64,000 bases of DNA from Nocardioides plantarum (GTDB lineage: Bacteria; Actinomycetota; Actinomycetes; Propionibacteriales; Nocardioidaceae), in the NCBI RefSeq assembly GCF_006346395.1, contig NZ_VDMS01000006.1, forward strand, positions 59,117 to 123,116. The letters are read 5' to 3'. Made by a program: the position numbers and the translations under genes. Of the stretch, positions 34,173 through 42,599 are shown in pieces. The notes beneath the pieces were generated by a model that saw only the letters and a list, made by a program, of their open reading frames with translations, had not been told where the DNA came from and ran no database searches. The stretch's first letter is position 1. Every line of letters starts with the position of its first letter.

Positions 34173-34501
34173 CTAGGGCCACCGAGACCGAGGAGCAGCG
34201 AACTTTGAATCCGACGGCTCACTCCACAGCACGACGTCAGCCTGGTAGTTGCCAGCCCACGACCCAGGCCTCAGTGAATTCCGCATATGACCGTGGCAGT
34301 GGCGCTTAGCCAGGTCGAACGACACCACGTCGTTAGGTCGAGGCCAGATCGACGAGCGTGCCGCCCAGAAATGGTCGGTCGAAGCCATGCCTCCGAGTGT
34401 TTCAGAGCCATCAGCAGACCTGCGGCAAGAGCCCGCGCGCCGGCATATGCGGACGCGTCGATCTGCCCAGACACGGTGATCAAGTCAAAGTTGCCGCACA
34501 A
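34173..34501 (-). other. Possible broken or overlapping small gene
   Basis: Two minus-strand frames with coding-like codon use overlap: 34501-34271 (VSGQIDASAYAGARALAAGL, then LLMALKHSEAW) and 34388-34173 (MASTDHFWAARSSIWPRPND, then VVSFDLAKRHCHGHMRNSLR). They would join if one frameshift occurred near 34390. This may be a decayed gene or two tiny coupled genes. The rest of 34057-35074 holds no convincing gene on either strand; a perfect TACAA-CGC-TTGTA palindrome is at 34684-34696. Confidence 0.35.
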
Positions 34502-35074
34502 CTACATTTTGACTTCCACTTTGCGGCGGACGGAACACCTTTGTTCGCCGCTTCTGCTGAGTTCGAACAACCATCCGGCGAAATCACTCGCCGGCTGCTT
34601 GCGCTCAAGCATGACCGTTCTTCCGGCGCGATTGCCCTGGTCACGACGCATTTAGGCGAGTGAAAACGTACCGGCAGATCAGCTACAACGCTTGTAACGC
34701 TGACGCATGGCAAATATCAAGGGCCTTCGTCATTGCGACATGGCGCAGGGAGCGCGGGCTGGTTGTTGCTTCGCATAGGCGACGTGCGCCGAAATGAGCA
34801 AAATCTGGGTTTCTCGGCGTGAAGTCAGTACGCGCGCCAGTGACCTCTAGGGTCCCGACCCCGATCAAGCCGACCCGCTCACCCCGCGCTACTGGCCCGA
34901 GCGCTCGCCGCCGGCATGCGGATCGTAGCCCGCCGCTTCGCACCGGCAATGCCGCCTACCGAACGCATGGCCCTGGAACGACCACTTCGACACCGGCTGG
35001 CTCGCAGTACCCACCATCCACTGCGTCGACTAAGACCCTCAGGTCCATCAACCCAATCAGGTGGAATATTGAGG

Positions 35075-36442
35075 CTAGGACACGTCTCCAATGTCGCGTT
35101 CGAGGTCGCGAACGGCCCTGCTCACCATCCGGTAGAACGCGTCTTCAACCTGCTGGTCCGACATGCCAACGAGGTTGGTGCCGGTGTTCTTAAGTTCCTC
35201 CGCCATCTGGGCCAGTTCGTACCGGTCGAAGTTTGGGATGTAGCGAGTACTTCGAGACCGGGGGTGTCTAATAATCCAGTAGGCGCGCATAAAGGTCTTG
35301 GGTCGCGGGTGCTCGGGAACACCGTAGCGCATGGCGAGCCGATTTACGGTCACGTCGAGCCTTTTTAGCAGCGAGTAATCGTCGAGTTGGCGGTAGTACT
35401 GGATCCAACCGGTGGCAGTTCCTTGAAAAATGCAGCCGGTGATTGCGAGATTGCGGTTCCACAAAAACCGTTGAAAGGCGATTTCGGGTTGCACGTTCCG
35501 AGCGAGGTCCTGCCGCCATGTGGCGTGAATGCTGGCCAAATGCGACTCGAGGCGCACAACGCTTGCGTGTCGGACGCTGACAATTGTGGAGCTGAACACG
35601 TAGCCGAGGTAGCCGAACCCGTCGGCGACGTTGCCAACCTCGGATTTACCGGACGACTCTTTAGGGTGCGCGTCAAGGTGTACGGCTTTGAGGGCTTTTC
35701 GACAAACCTCGTCGACCACCTGGGCGTCCACGTGGTCGCACAGGATGAGGATGTCGTCGACGAACCGGTGGTAAGAGATGCCCGGGATTGCGCCCATCGT
35801 CTTGTCGACGGGGCGCATATAGATCTCCGCCAAAGGGTTGGAGATAGACAACCCTTGGGGCACACCCGAGGTAAGGAGGGCGCGAGGGCGTGGGGAGCGA
35901 TCCGGTGCGGTAGGTGTCGCGACGGCGCGACGAACGACCCGCAAGACCTCCTTCTTCTTGATTTTGGTGCCGAGTTCGGCAAGCAGGATGTCGTGGTTAA
36001 CTGTGGGATAGAAGTTTTTCACGTCTATGCGGACGTACGCATTCAACTTTCCGGTAGCGACCTCGGCCGCGACTTGGGCGACGGCGGTCTGAGGGAGCTT
36101 GCCTGCAGACTCGGGAAAGGTGGCGGTGAGCAGCTCGGCGTAGGCACGCAGTGTAATGCGATCGCGAACGCTGGGAATCGAGAGCTCGCGCGGTGCCTTA
36201 CCTGCGCCCTTGAGTAGGAGACGCTGGCGGTAGGTCGTGAACCGGTAGGTGCCGCTCCGGCAGCGGGAAGAGACCTCGCGAGTGACGTCGTGGAGGTTGT
36301 CCGCGACATTGCTGATGGACGTACCGTCGCGACCGCGAACCGAGCCTTTGGCGACATACTCGTGGAAAATCATGCTCAGGTGGCGCAGGGAAGTGATACG
36401 CCGGAATGTCCGCGACGGCGTGCTGCTCGCGCTACCGGGCAC
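35075..36442 (-). CDS. Reverse transcriptase, Unknown-group/defence type
   Basis: A 455-residue RT domain protein. Motif A is YVRIDVKNFYPTV (catalytic Asp140), motif B is GVPQGLSISNPLAEIYM (193-209), and the catalytic YxDD equivalent is HRFVDDILIL (Asp229-Asp230). There is no maturase (X) or HNH domain, so it is not a group II intron, and no DGR- or retron-type partner is present. The GLSIS after PQG is typical of the Abi/UG class of defence RTs. GTG 36442 overlaps the SLATT gene by 11 bp. A 100-residue helical tail follows the RT core. It likely makes cDNA from a host or own RNA as part of abortive infection. Confidence 0.85.
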   Translation of the reverse strand: MPGSASSTPSRTFRRITSLRHLSMIFHEYVAKGSVRGRDGTSISNVADNLHDVTREVSSRCRSGTYRFTTYRQRLLLKGAGKAPRELSIPSVRDRITLRAYAELLTATFPESAGKLPQTAVAQVAAEVATGKLNAYVRIDVKNFYPTVNHDILLAELGTKIKKKEVLRVVRRAVATPTAPDRSPRPRALLTSGVPQGLSISNPLAEIYMRPVDKTMGAIPGISYHRFVDDILILCDHVDAQVVDEVCRKALKAVHLDAHPKESSGKSEVGNVADGFGYLGYVFSSTIVSVRHASVVRLESHLASIHATWRQDLARNVQPEIAFQRFLWNRNLAITGCIFQGTATGWIQYYRQLDDYSLLKRLDVTVNRLAMRYGVPEHPRPKTFMRAYWIIRHPRSRSTRYIPNFDRYELAQMAEELKNTGTNLVGMSDQQVEDAFYRMVSRAVRDLERDIGDVS

Positions 36443-37028
36443 CGCTGATGACCCAGTCGCCGAACTGCCAGAGCAACCAGCCGGGCAAAACCAGTGTCAA
36501 GTAGGGCAAGAAGGTCAGCGCCCAACTGGTGACCCTCGCCGCAGATTTCTGGTTCTGGCTGGCGTGATAGTCAGCCGTGGAATGATTCTCCGAGTGGGTG
36601 AGCATGTCGACATACTCAGCGTCGAGTTGATTGTACTTCTCGAAGGTCGGATTGCCGCTCGTGCTGCGGGCAGCCTCTACACGCAAGGAGAGGGCTTGGA
36701 TCTGCTTGTAGTTGGCTTCCATGCGCACAGCGCGGGACGGGTAGTCCCGCGAAGAGACGACCAACGAGACCGCGAGCGCAAGTATTGAACAGGCTGCTAA
36801 GAATGCTTCGCCTGAAGTGCCGTACATGGTGTCGTCAACCAGCAATCCGACCGCCGCCACGGTGGTGGCGGTGGCGAGCGAAATCAGGGCCGCGTTCCAG
36901 GCATGGCCACGAGCCTGAATGCGCTCGCACGCCTTCAGGCGGGACTTGTAACTCGTGAACGAGCGGTCCTTCTCCAGCGCCGCGAACAACTCGTCCAGGC
37001 TCCTGGGAGCAGCGGGAGGCTGGGCCAC
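36432..37028 (-). CDS. SLATT-domain membrane effector
   Basis: A 198-residue protein with two adjacent helices (about 45-64, NAALISLATATTVAAVGLLV; about 75-93, FLAACSILALAVSLVVSS), a long cytoplasmic helical region (YKQIQALSLRVEAARS) and a third helix near 169-191. This is the SLATT architecture, proposed to be a pore-forming effector in defence systems; one SLATT family is known to pair with RTs. GTG 37028 is set by AGGAGGAG four bases upstream. It is translationally coupled to the RT gene, so the two are taken as an effector-sensor pair. Confidence 0.8.
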   Translation of the reverse strand: MAQPPAAPRSLDELFAALEKDRSFTSYKSRLKACERIQARGHAWNAALISLATATTVAAVGLLVDDTMYGTSGEAFLAACSILALAVSLVVSSRDYPSRAVRMEANYKQIQALSLRVEAARSTSGNPTFEKYNQLDAEYVDMLTHSENHSTADYHASQNQKSAARVTSWALTFLPYLTLVLPGWLLWQFGDWVISGAR

Positions 37029-37554
37029 TAGTCTCCTCCTGACCCGGAGCTGGAATTCATCAAGTCGACACCCCCGCAATCATCCGCGTGAGCCTGCGCC
37101 GAGGATCCGGCGAAGGCGAGCAAGCTCGCCTGTTTATCAGTCCTGCTCGCAATGTGTTCCCTGCGAGCCAGTGACCCAGCCCCGCACCAAACCCTACAGC
37201 GACGTCGAGTCATGCGCACTCATGTGGCCTAATTGCCTACCGCAGAGAGGTAGCTGTCAACACCGACCTCAGTCAAGTCGAGTTCACGACGGGCATGGAT
37301 CGAAGGGAACAAGGGCGGCAGCAATCCTGTCGGCTCGCGCCGTCGGATCTGTCCTGGGCGCTGGAGCTTCGCCTGACATCTGCGTTGCTGGGTGTACCGG
37401 CGGCAGCGGTTCGCCCCTGGACCGGGGCCACGGCCCGACTGACTTCGCTGAGGAGCCGAACGGTCATCGTCAACCAGGTCCCGGCGGGAGTGCCGAGTGA
37501 ACCACCCGATCCAGATTGCCTCGTTGGCGAACCGGACAGGTGTTGACGGCAGAA
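37029..37554. other. Intergenic region upstream of the SLATT-RT operon
   Basis: No convincing gene is seen. A perfect hairpin GGCGAGC-AA-GCTCGCC (37115-37130) followed by TGTTTAT lies in the leader or promoter of the SLATT gene. Weak open frames near 37273-37546 have no ribosome site or recognised domain. Such leaders often hold the non-coding RNA used by defence RTs, but no template can be named here. Confidence 0.4.
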
Positions 37555-37596
37555 CTGGTCTGCCCCAGGTTCCACGTAGTCGAGATTGCTTGGATC

Positions 37597-38451
37597 TCAT
37601 GCCACGGTGATGATGCGGTTTCGTTCGAACTCTATGGGCGAGAGCCATCCGAGTTGACTGTGACGGCGTTTGCGGTTGTGCCAGATCTCGAGGTACTCGA
37701 AGATCGCGTTGGCCAGCTCGAGTCGGGTGTTCCACTTCTTTCGGTCGAGGAGTTCGACCTGCATGCGCGACCAGAACGACTCGATCATCGAGTTGTCGTA
37801 GCAGTCGCCGATGCTGCCCATCGAGGCGAGCAGACCGGAGTCCTTGGCGCGCTTGGTGAAGGCCCATGATCCGAACTGGACGCCCTGGTCGGAGTGAATG
37901 ATCGTGCCCGGCTCGCGATGTTTGTCGAGCCGGCTGTCGATGGCCATGCCGAGCGCGTTGGTCACCAACGCGCCGGTCGGAGGTGAGTCGATCGACCAGC
38001 CCACGACCCGGCGCGAGTAGGTGTCGAGGATGACGCAGCAGTAGACCTTGCCCTCTCGGGTCGGGTGCTCGGTGATGTCGGTCACCCACAGCTGGTTCTC
38101 GCCGGCGCGGTTGAAGTTCCGCTCGACTCGATCAGTCGCGATGTCATCGGGCTTGATCCGCTTCCAACGCCGTCTGCCGGTGACGCCCTGCAGGCCAGCG
38201 CGGCGCATCAGCAGCTCGACCTGGCTATGGCCGACCAGGACTCCGCGCCCCAAGGTGAGTTCGGCGTGGATACGCCGGCTGCCGTAGATGCCGTGAGCCT
38301 CCGTGTGAATCTGGGTGATCAAGTCCCTCAGCATCGCGTGCCGGATCGACCGCTCGGATGGGGTCCGCTTGCGATGCTCGTAGTACCCGGACTCCGAGAC
38401 CCCGAGAACACGGCAGGCGACCTGAACGGGGAGGTTCTCCGCGGCCATCAC
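37597..38451 (-). CDS. IS3-family transposase orfB (DDE integrase core)
   Basis: A 284-residue protein with the HTH_21/rve layout: HGIYGSRRIHAELTLGRGVL, then the DDE residues in LWVTDITEHPTREGKVYC (Asp), IIHSDQGVQFGSWAF (Asp) and DCYDNSMIESFWSRMQVEL (Glu), ending in HNRKRRHSQLGWLSPIEFE. The catalytic triad and spacing are complete, so it should be active. ATGA overlap with orfA. Confidence 0.9.
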   Translation of the reverse strand: MMAAENLPVQVACRVLGVSESGYYEHRKRTPSERSIRHAMLRDLITQIHTEAHGIYGSRRIHAELTLGRGVLVGHSQVELLMRRAGLQGVTGRRRWKRIKPDDIATDRVERNFNRAGENQLWVTDITEHPTREGKVYCCVILDTYSRRVVGWSIDSPPTGALVTNALGMAIDSRLDKHREPGTIIHSDQGVQFGSWAFTKRAKDSGLLASMGSIGDCYDNSMIESFWSRMQVELLDRKKWNTRLELANAIFEYLEIWHNRKRRHSQLGWLSPIEFERNRIITVA

Positions 38452-38753
38452 TTCGACGGCCGCGTACCGCCTTGTGGGCTGGTCTCTCCCTTAAGGAGCT
38501 CGACGGAGCGTCGGCTGACAGCCAACTCGATCTCGAGCTCACGGATCCGCTTCTTCGCCGCCGCGAGCTCGCTAGCCTCTGCGGTGCTCAGACCCGTCGC
38601 GAGGCCACGGTCGATGCGGTCTTGGCGTCGCCAGTTGTAGATCGTCTGATCGCTGATGTCGAGGTCGTGCGCAACGCTCGCGACGCTTCGCCCGGCTGCA
38701 AGTAGATCGAGGACCTTGCTCCTGAACTCGGCTGAGTAGCCCTGTCGTCCCAT
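38448..38753 (-). CDS. IS3-family transposase orfA
   Basis: A 101-residue helix-turn-helix protein (AAGRSVASVAHDLDISDQTI, then YNWRRQDRIDRG) with a coiled-coil region (AKKRIRELEIELAVSRRSVE). ATG 38753 follows AGGAGGAACAG. It overlaps orfB by ATGA and would give the OrfAB fusion by frameshifting or coupling. Confidence 0.9.
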   Translation of the reverse strand: MGRQGYSAEFRSKVLDLLAAGRSVASVAHDLDISDQTIYNWRRQDRIDRGLATGLSTAEASELAAAKKRIRELEIELAVSRRSVELLKGETSPQGGTRPSK

Positions 38754-38865
38754 CTGTTCCTCCTGGTGTCAGGCACCAGAATCCACAAACCCAGACGCCG
38801 TGGAACCCAGGACACACCAGAGCCTCCAAGAAACCCAGGGCGGTTCATGGCTCGAATTCGCCGAT

Positions 38866-41800
38866 CTAGAAGGTCCCTCGGATGGCCTGCTGTCGTTCTT
38901 CCTCAAGCGCCTTGGCGCGTTGCCGTTCTAACTGCTTGTTCGCTTCGGCCGAGACAGGCTTCATGGCCGGTATCCGGGTCGCAGCGTCGTTGAACCACTT
39001 GATCATCCGAGCGAGGTCGTCGGATTCGTTGCCCTCCCAGGACCGGGAGGATGTCAGGGCAGATACGACGTCTTCGACCTGTGCGCCAAAGGCGAGCGTC
39101 ACCGGTAACAAATTATGGGCGTAGTGATTCAGGTTTCCCGTGAGGGCGGCCAGGATCGTGTCGATGTTGAGCAGGCCTTCGTCGAGCATCTCAGCAGCGA
39201 GGTCTGGGTCGTGGCCGATCATGTTGAGGAGTAGTACGTCGCCGGTCAGGGAGTAGGCGGCGTGGTGGTTGGTTGCAAGGCGCTTCCTGGCGTCGCGGTG
39301 GAGACGAGACAGCACTTCGGCGCTCTGCTCGAGGTCATGAGGCCTTCGGTCGTGGGCGAGTGCCTGGTGGAACCAGGCTTCGCACAGGTCGGGGTCGTCC
39401 GTCGCGAGCGCCTTGAGGGCCGATGAGATGCGGTAGCTCGAGATGCCGGCGGTGCGTGCGCTCAACGACGCGGAGTTGAGGAAGGCGGTTCTCCACGCGT
39501 CGCGAGCGTGGTCGGGGATGTTGATCGAGTGCGTTGTTCCGACGTCGAACTGGAGCGCGGTGAGTCCGGCGATCTCGGGCATCGAATGGGTCAGCATCGC
39601 GAGTACCGTCTCGGTGGCCTGACGTGGGAGCGCGAACTCGATGGTGGCGGCGTCGGCGCTGACAAGCGAGTCAAGCACGGTCTTCGCTAGGGCGTCGCAC
39701 GGCCCGGATCGTAGGACTGCCGCGATGATCTGGCGCCGCGCTGACGGACTGGCCTTCAGGTGACGCCCGATGAGTTCGTCGCAACTGGAGTCTCCGGCGG
39801 TTCGACATCGAGCCACCAGCGGCCCGATAAGGTCGGGGGCATCTCTTTCGAGCGCAACGCGCAACCACTCTGCGGGAGCATTGACCGCCTCGGCCAATTG
39901 GTATGCGAGCGCACCTACCTCACCGCGTCCGGCAACGGCGGCTGCCTCGGCGAGCTCGGTTATCCGCGCGATCGCGTCCGACGGGCTCATCACAGATAGC
40001 CGTTCGGCGAGATCGCGCACCTCCTCGTCGCGGCGTTCCATCCAAAGGCCGACGTCGCCCTCGGAGAAGTCGCGCCGGCCGACCAGTTGCGCGAGGTCGT
40101 GATCCATAGGCGGGTACTGAACCCCGTCGGGGATATCGATCCCCCAACGATGACAGTGGTCGAGCTGCTGGGTGACGCGGTACGCCAGGCCCGCATGATG
40201 ATCGACATGGATGCGCAGCGGGGCGAGGATTCGCCACGTGCCCTGGGTGCCGGCGTTGCGTTGATCGTCGTTGAGTTCGTAGTTGCCCTGCGCGACCCCG
40301 GCAGCGACGTGAAGCCACTCATCCCATAGGTCCAGCAGATGCCCGACGGCTTCTACGGGCAGGGCGAGGTGCGCAAGCTGCGCCGACGCCTGGTGCCATA
40401 AGTTATCGAGGATCCATTCGAGTGCCAGGTGCCCCTCGGTTCCCGTCGACCAGGTGAACGTGGTGAGGGACGAGGGGTCCTTCCATGACCCCGAGATGCG
40501 CGGCCAGCAACAAGCCTTGATCGCTTCGCTCCACACTGCGACCCTGGCTCCCACAAGAAGGCCGTCGGTGAGCCAGGTTGTGGCCTCGTCGAGCAGGAGT
40601 CGTCTCACCTCGAAGTTTCGCTCGGCATCGGGACCGAGGTGCTGAGCAACCTCGGCAAGTACCCGCATCGGATGGTCCGGTGTCTGTGCTCGTTCGCGGT
40701 CGTCGGGCACAGCGAGATCAAGAAGTTTGCGGACCGCGGCGCCGGTGAACCAGCGGCGCGCGGAGAACAACAACTGAGCGCGGGCTGCGTCCGCGATCGG
40801 GTCGTATGCGCGGCCCCACGGGGTAGTCCTCGGCGAGCGCGGCATGTCGAGGATCAGGGCGGCGCGGCACGCGGCGAACTCAGACGCCTCGCGGTCGACC
40901 TCGCTGTAGGTTCGTACAAGCCCGAGCGTCTCTAACGTCCAGGTAGTCGGCTCACCGAGGGACGCCGCCCACTCCCGTGAATGCATCACGGCCGCGACGT
41001 CTCCGGTGGACGCAGCAGCCTCGAGCATCGACGAGGTGAGGTCATGCTCTTTCTCAGGGAACGTCTCGGTGAGGCTCCGCCACGAGCGAGTCCGCGCACT
41101 CGAGAGAAACCAGCGCGCAACAAGTGCCGCGCCCAGGCTCGGTTGCAGCGACCAGCGCTCGCCCTCATGCACGAGCAGGCCGTCAGTCGCCACCTGCCGC
41201 AGCGCTGCCGACATCACCGCCACCGGTAGACCGACGACCGTCGCAATGTCTGGCAGGTCGTCGGTTCCCACGAATCGAAGGGCGGCGATGTGGGCCACCG
41301 CGTCCATCAACTGATGGGACTCGGCGCGGTCTCGGAAGTACCGATCGACTTGCTGCAGCAGCACGTCCCCCGTCAAGACCGCCTCGCCGTCAGCGGCAAT
41401 CAACGTCTGGGCGATCGACACCGCCCATCCAGGCCGGCCTTCGGCGTGGTGAAGCACGAAGTGGCGGGCATTCACCCCGGATACACCGACACCCCGAGTC
41501 AGCTCATCCATGGCATCGCGCGGCAACTCCCGCACCTCGACAAGTGCGGGGGACTGAAGAATCTGACGCACCGCTGCCGCCTGCGCCGGCCATGTGACAG
41601 CGAGAACGGCAAACGTCATGCCCTCCACCACGCGGACCCGGCACAGCTGCTCCAGCGCATCCAGGTGCAGGTGGGCGTCATCAACGACAACGATCACCGG
41701 ATCAACAACGAACAAGTCCGCGACGAGGGAGTCAATCGCCATCGGATTCAAGAAATGAACCTCGCCCAGCTCATCTAGCAGACGCGACTTCCCGATACCC

Positions 41801-42414
41801 GCGATGCCGGTCAGCAGCACGTCCCCACCCCCAGCCAAAGCACCCGTAAGCGATTCGAGCTGTAACGCCCGACCGAACAGCGGTAGGGACACGTGATCGC
41901 CTCGAACAAACCGACGCTCCTCGAGTGCCCCGACCCGACCACGGATCCCTAGGAAGTACTCAGTCCACGTCGGCGCCTTGAGTAGCAGCGCGGCGAGCTT
42001 GTCGCGCCCATAGATCGCCGGTAGCTCCAGACCATTGTTCATGCACGTCACCTCGAGGGCACGGCGTTTGGTCGCGGAAACCGGCAAAGTGCAGGCGATG
42101 ACTAATTGCCGCGTAGCAAGGGACTCCTCCTTCAACCGTGCGATCGATCTCGTGAGGTTCGCAATCGGATCGCCGACGGTAGCCAGCAGCCGGACCGAGA
42201 CCGTGCCCACCGGCACTGGCTCATCTCCAGCGTGCACGGCGAAGCCGGCGTTGACCTCGTACACGTCGGCGTCTCGACCGAAGTCCGTCCCACCCTCGAT
42301 CGGGGACAATCCCGGATATAGCTCACCAAGAAGCGCGCAAGCCGTCTCCTCGAACCGCTTCGGATCGAGGTCGCCCGCGCTAAGGGCTCTAAGAATCCGC
42401 TCGAGGTACGCCAT
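38866..42414 (-). CDS. STAND NTPase with N-terminal nuclease-fold domain (Avs-like)
   Basis: A 1182-residue protein. Residues about 10-155 look like a restriction-endonuclease-fold domain (FEETACALLGELYPGLSPIE then GGTDFGRDADVY). The expected E/Q-x-K lysine strand is not clear, so this domain may be degenerate. Then comes the STAND P-loop LLTGIAGIGKSRLLDEL (about 200-215) with Walker B IVVVDDAH, and a winged-helix region. The last ~750 residues are helical repeats that would act as the sensor, as in Avs antiviral proteins. ATG 42414 is preferred over TTG 42429. It follows the DUF4209 gene by 185 bp; both probably serve phage defence. Confidence 0.7.
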   Translation of the reverse strand: MAYLERILRALSAGDLDPKRFEETACALLGELYPGLSPIEGGTDFGRDADVYEVNAGFAVHAGDEPVPVGTVSVRLLATVGDPIANLTRSIARLKEESLATRQLVIACTLPVSATKRRALEVTCMNNGLELPAIYGRDKLAALLLKAPTWTEYFLGIRGRVGALEERRFVRGDHVSLPLFGRALQLESLTGALAGGGDVLLTGIAGIGKSRLLDELGEVHFLNPMAIDSLVADLFVVDPVIVVVDDAHLHLDALEQLCRVRVVEGMTFAVLAVTWPAQAAAVRQILQSPALVEVRELPRDAMDELTRGVGVSGVNARHFVLHHAEGRPGWAVSIAQTLIAADGEAVLTGDVLLQQVDRYFRDRAESHQLMDAVAHIAALRFVGTDDLPDIATVVGLPVAVMSAALRQVATDGLLVHEGERWSLQPSLGAALVARWFLSSARTRSWRSLTETFPEKEHDLTSSMLEAAASTGDVAAVMHSREWAASLGEPTTWTLETLGLVRTYSEVDREASEFAACRAALILDMPRSPRTTPWGRAYDPIADAARAQLLFSARRWFTGAAVRKLLDLAVPDDRERAQTPDHPMRVLAEVAQHLGPDAERNFEVRRLLLDEATTWLTDGLLVGARVAVWSEAIKACCWPRISGSWKDPSSLTTFTWSTGTEGHLALEWILDNLWHQASAQLAHLALPVEAVGHLLDLWDEWLHVAAGVAQGNYELNDDQRNAGTQGTWRILAPLRIHVDHHAGLAYRVTQQLDHCHRWGIDIPDGVQYPPMDHDLAQLVGRRDFSEGDVGLWMERRDEEVRDLAERLSVMSPSDAIARITELAEAAAVAGRGEVGALAYQLAEAVNAPAEWLRVALERDAPDLIGPLVARCRTAGDSSCDELIGRHLKASPSARRQIIAAVLRSGPCDALAKTVLDSLVSADAATIEFALPRQATETVLAMLTHSMPEIAGLTALQFDVGTTHSINIPDHARDAWRTAFLNSASLSARTAGISSYRISSALKALATDDPDLCEAWFHQALAHDRRPHDLEQSAEVLSRLHRDARKRLATNHHAAYSLTGDVLLLNMIGHDPDLAAEMLDEGLLNIDTILAALTGNLNHYAHNLLPVTLAFGAQVEDVVSALTSSRSWEGNESDDLARMIKWFNDAATRIPAMKPVSAEANKQLERQRAKALEEERQQAIRGTF

Positions 42415-42599
42415 CGCTGCTCTCTTCAACTAGTCAGGACACGGAGTGTTGCACCAACCTCCGACACCATGGCATCGGCTGATTCAGGCGGTTGGAATCG
42501 CTGCTCTTCTGCTCGTACGGGAACGGGCACTCCGACATCGCTGGTGAGCGCCGTGCTGTCTGGCGCGCACGTTCGATTCAGAGCCACAGCCCGTCTGGT

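Larger units (their letters stand above)
37555..38820 (-). mobile_element. IS3-family insertion sequence, apparently intact
   Basis: About 1.27 kb with orfA and orfB overlapping by 4 bp and similar ends: CTGGTCTGCCCCAGGTTCCA (37555 on) and, inverted, CTGGTGTGTCCTGGGTTCCA (up to 38820). I see no clear target-site duplication, so the outer borders are approximate. It sits between the RT pair and the STAND gene. It is of a different group from the element at 24323. Confidence 0.75.

Noticed and set aside
34683..34949. Small minus-strand frame next to the RT
   Set aside because: Poor codon use and no ribosome site; its composition follows local base content.
35075..36442. Group II intron, retron or diversity-generating retroelement
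   Set aside because: No maturase/endonuclease domain, intron ends, msr/msd-type inverted repeats or VR/TR repeat pair with adenine changes were seen; the SLATT partner fits a defence RT instead.
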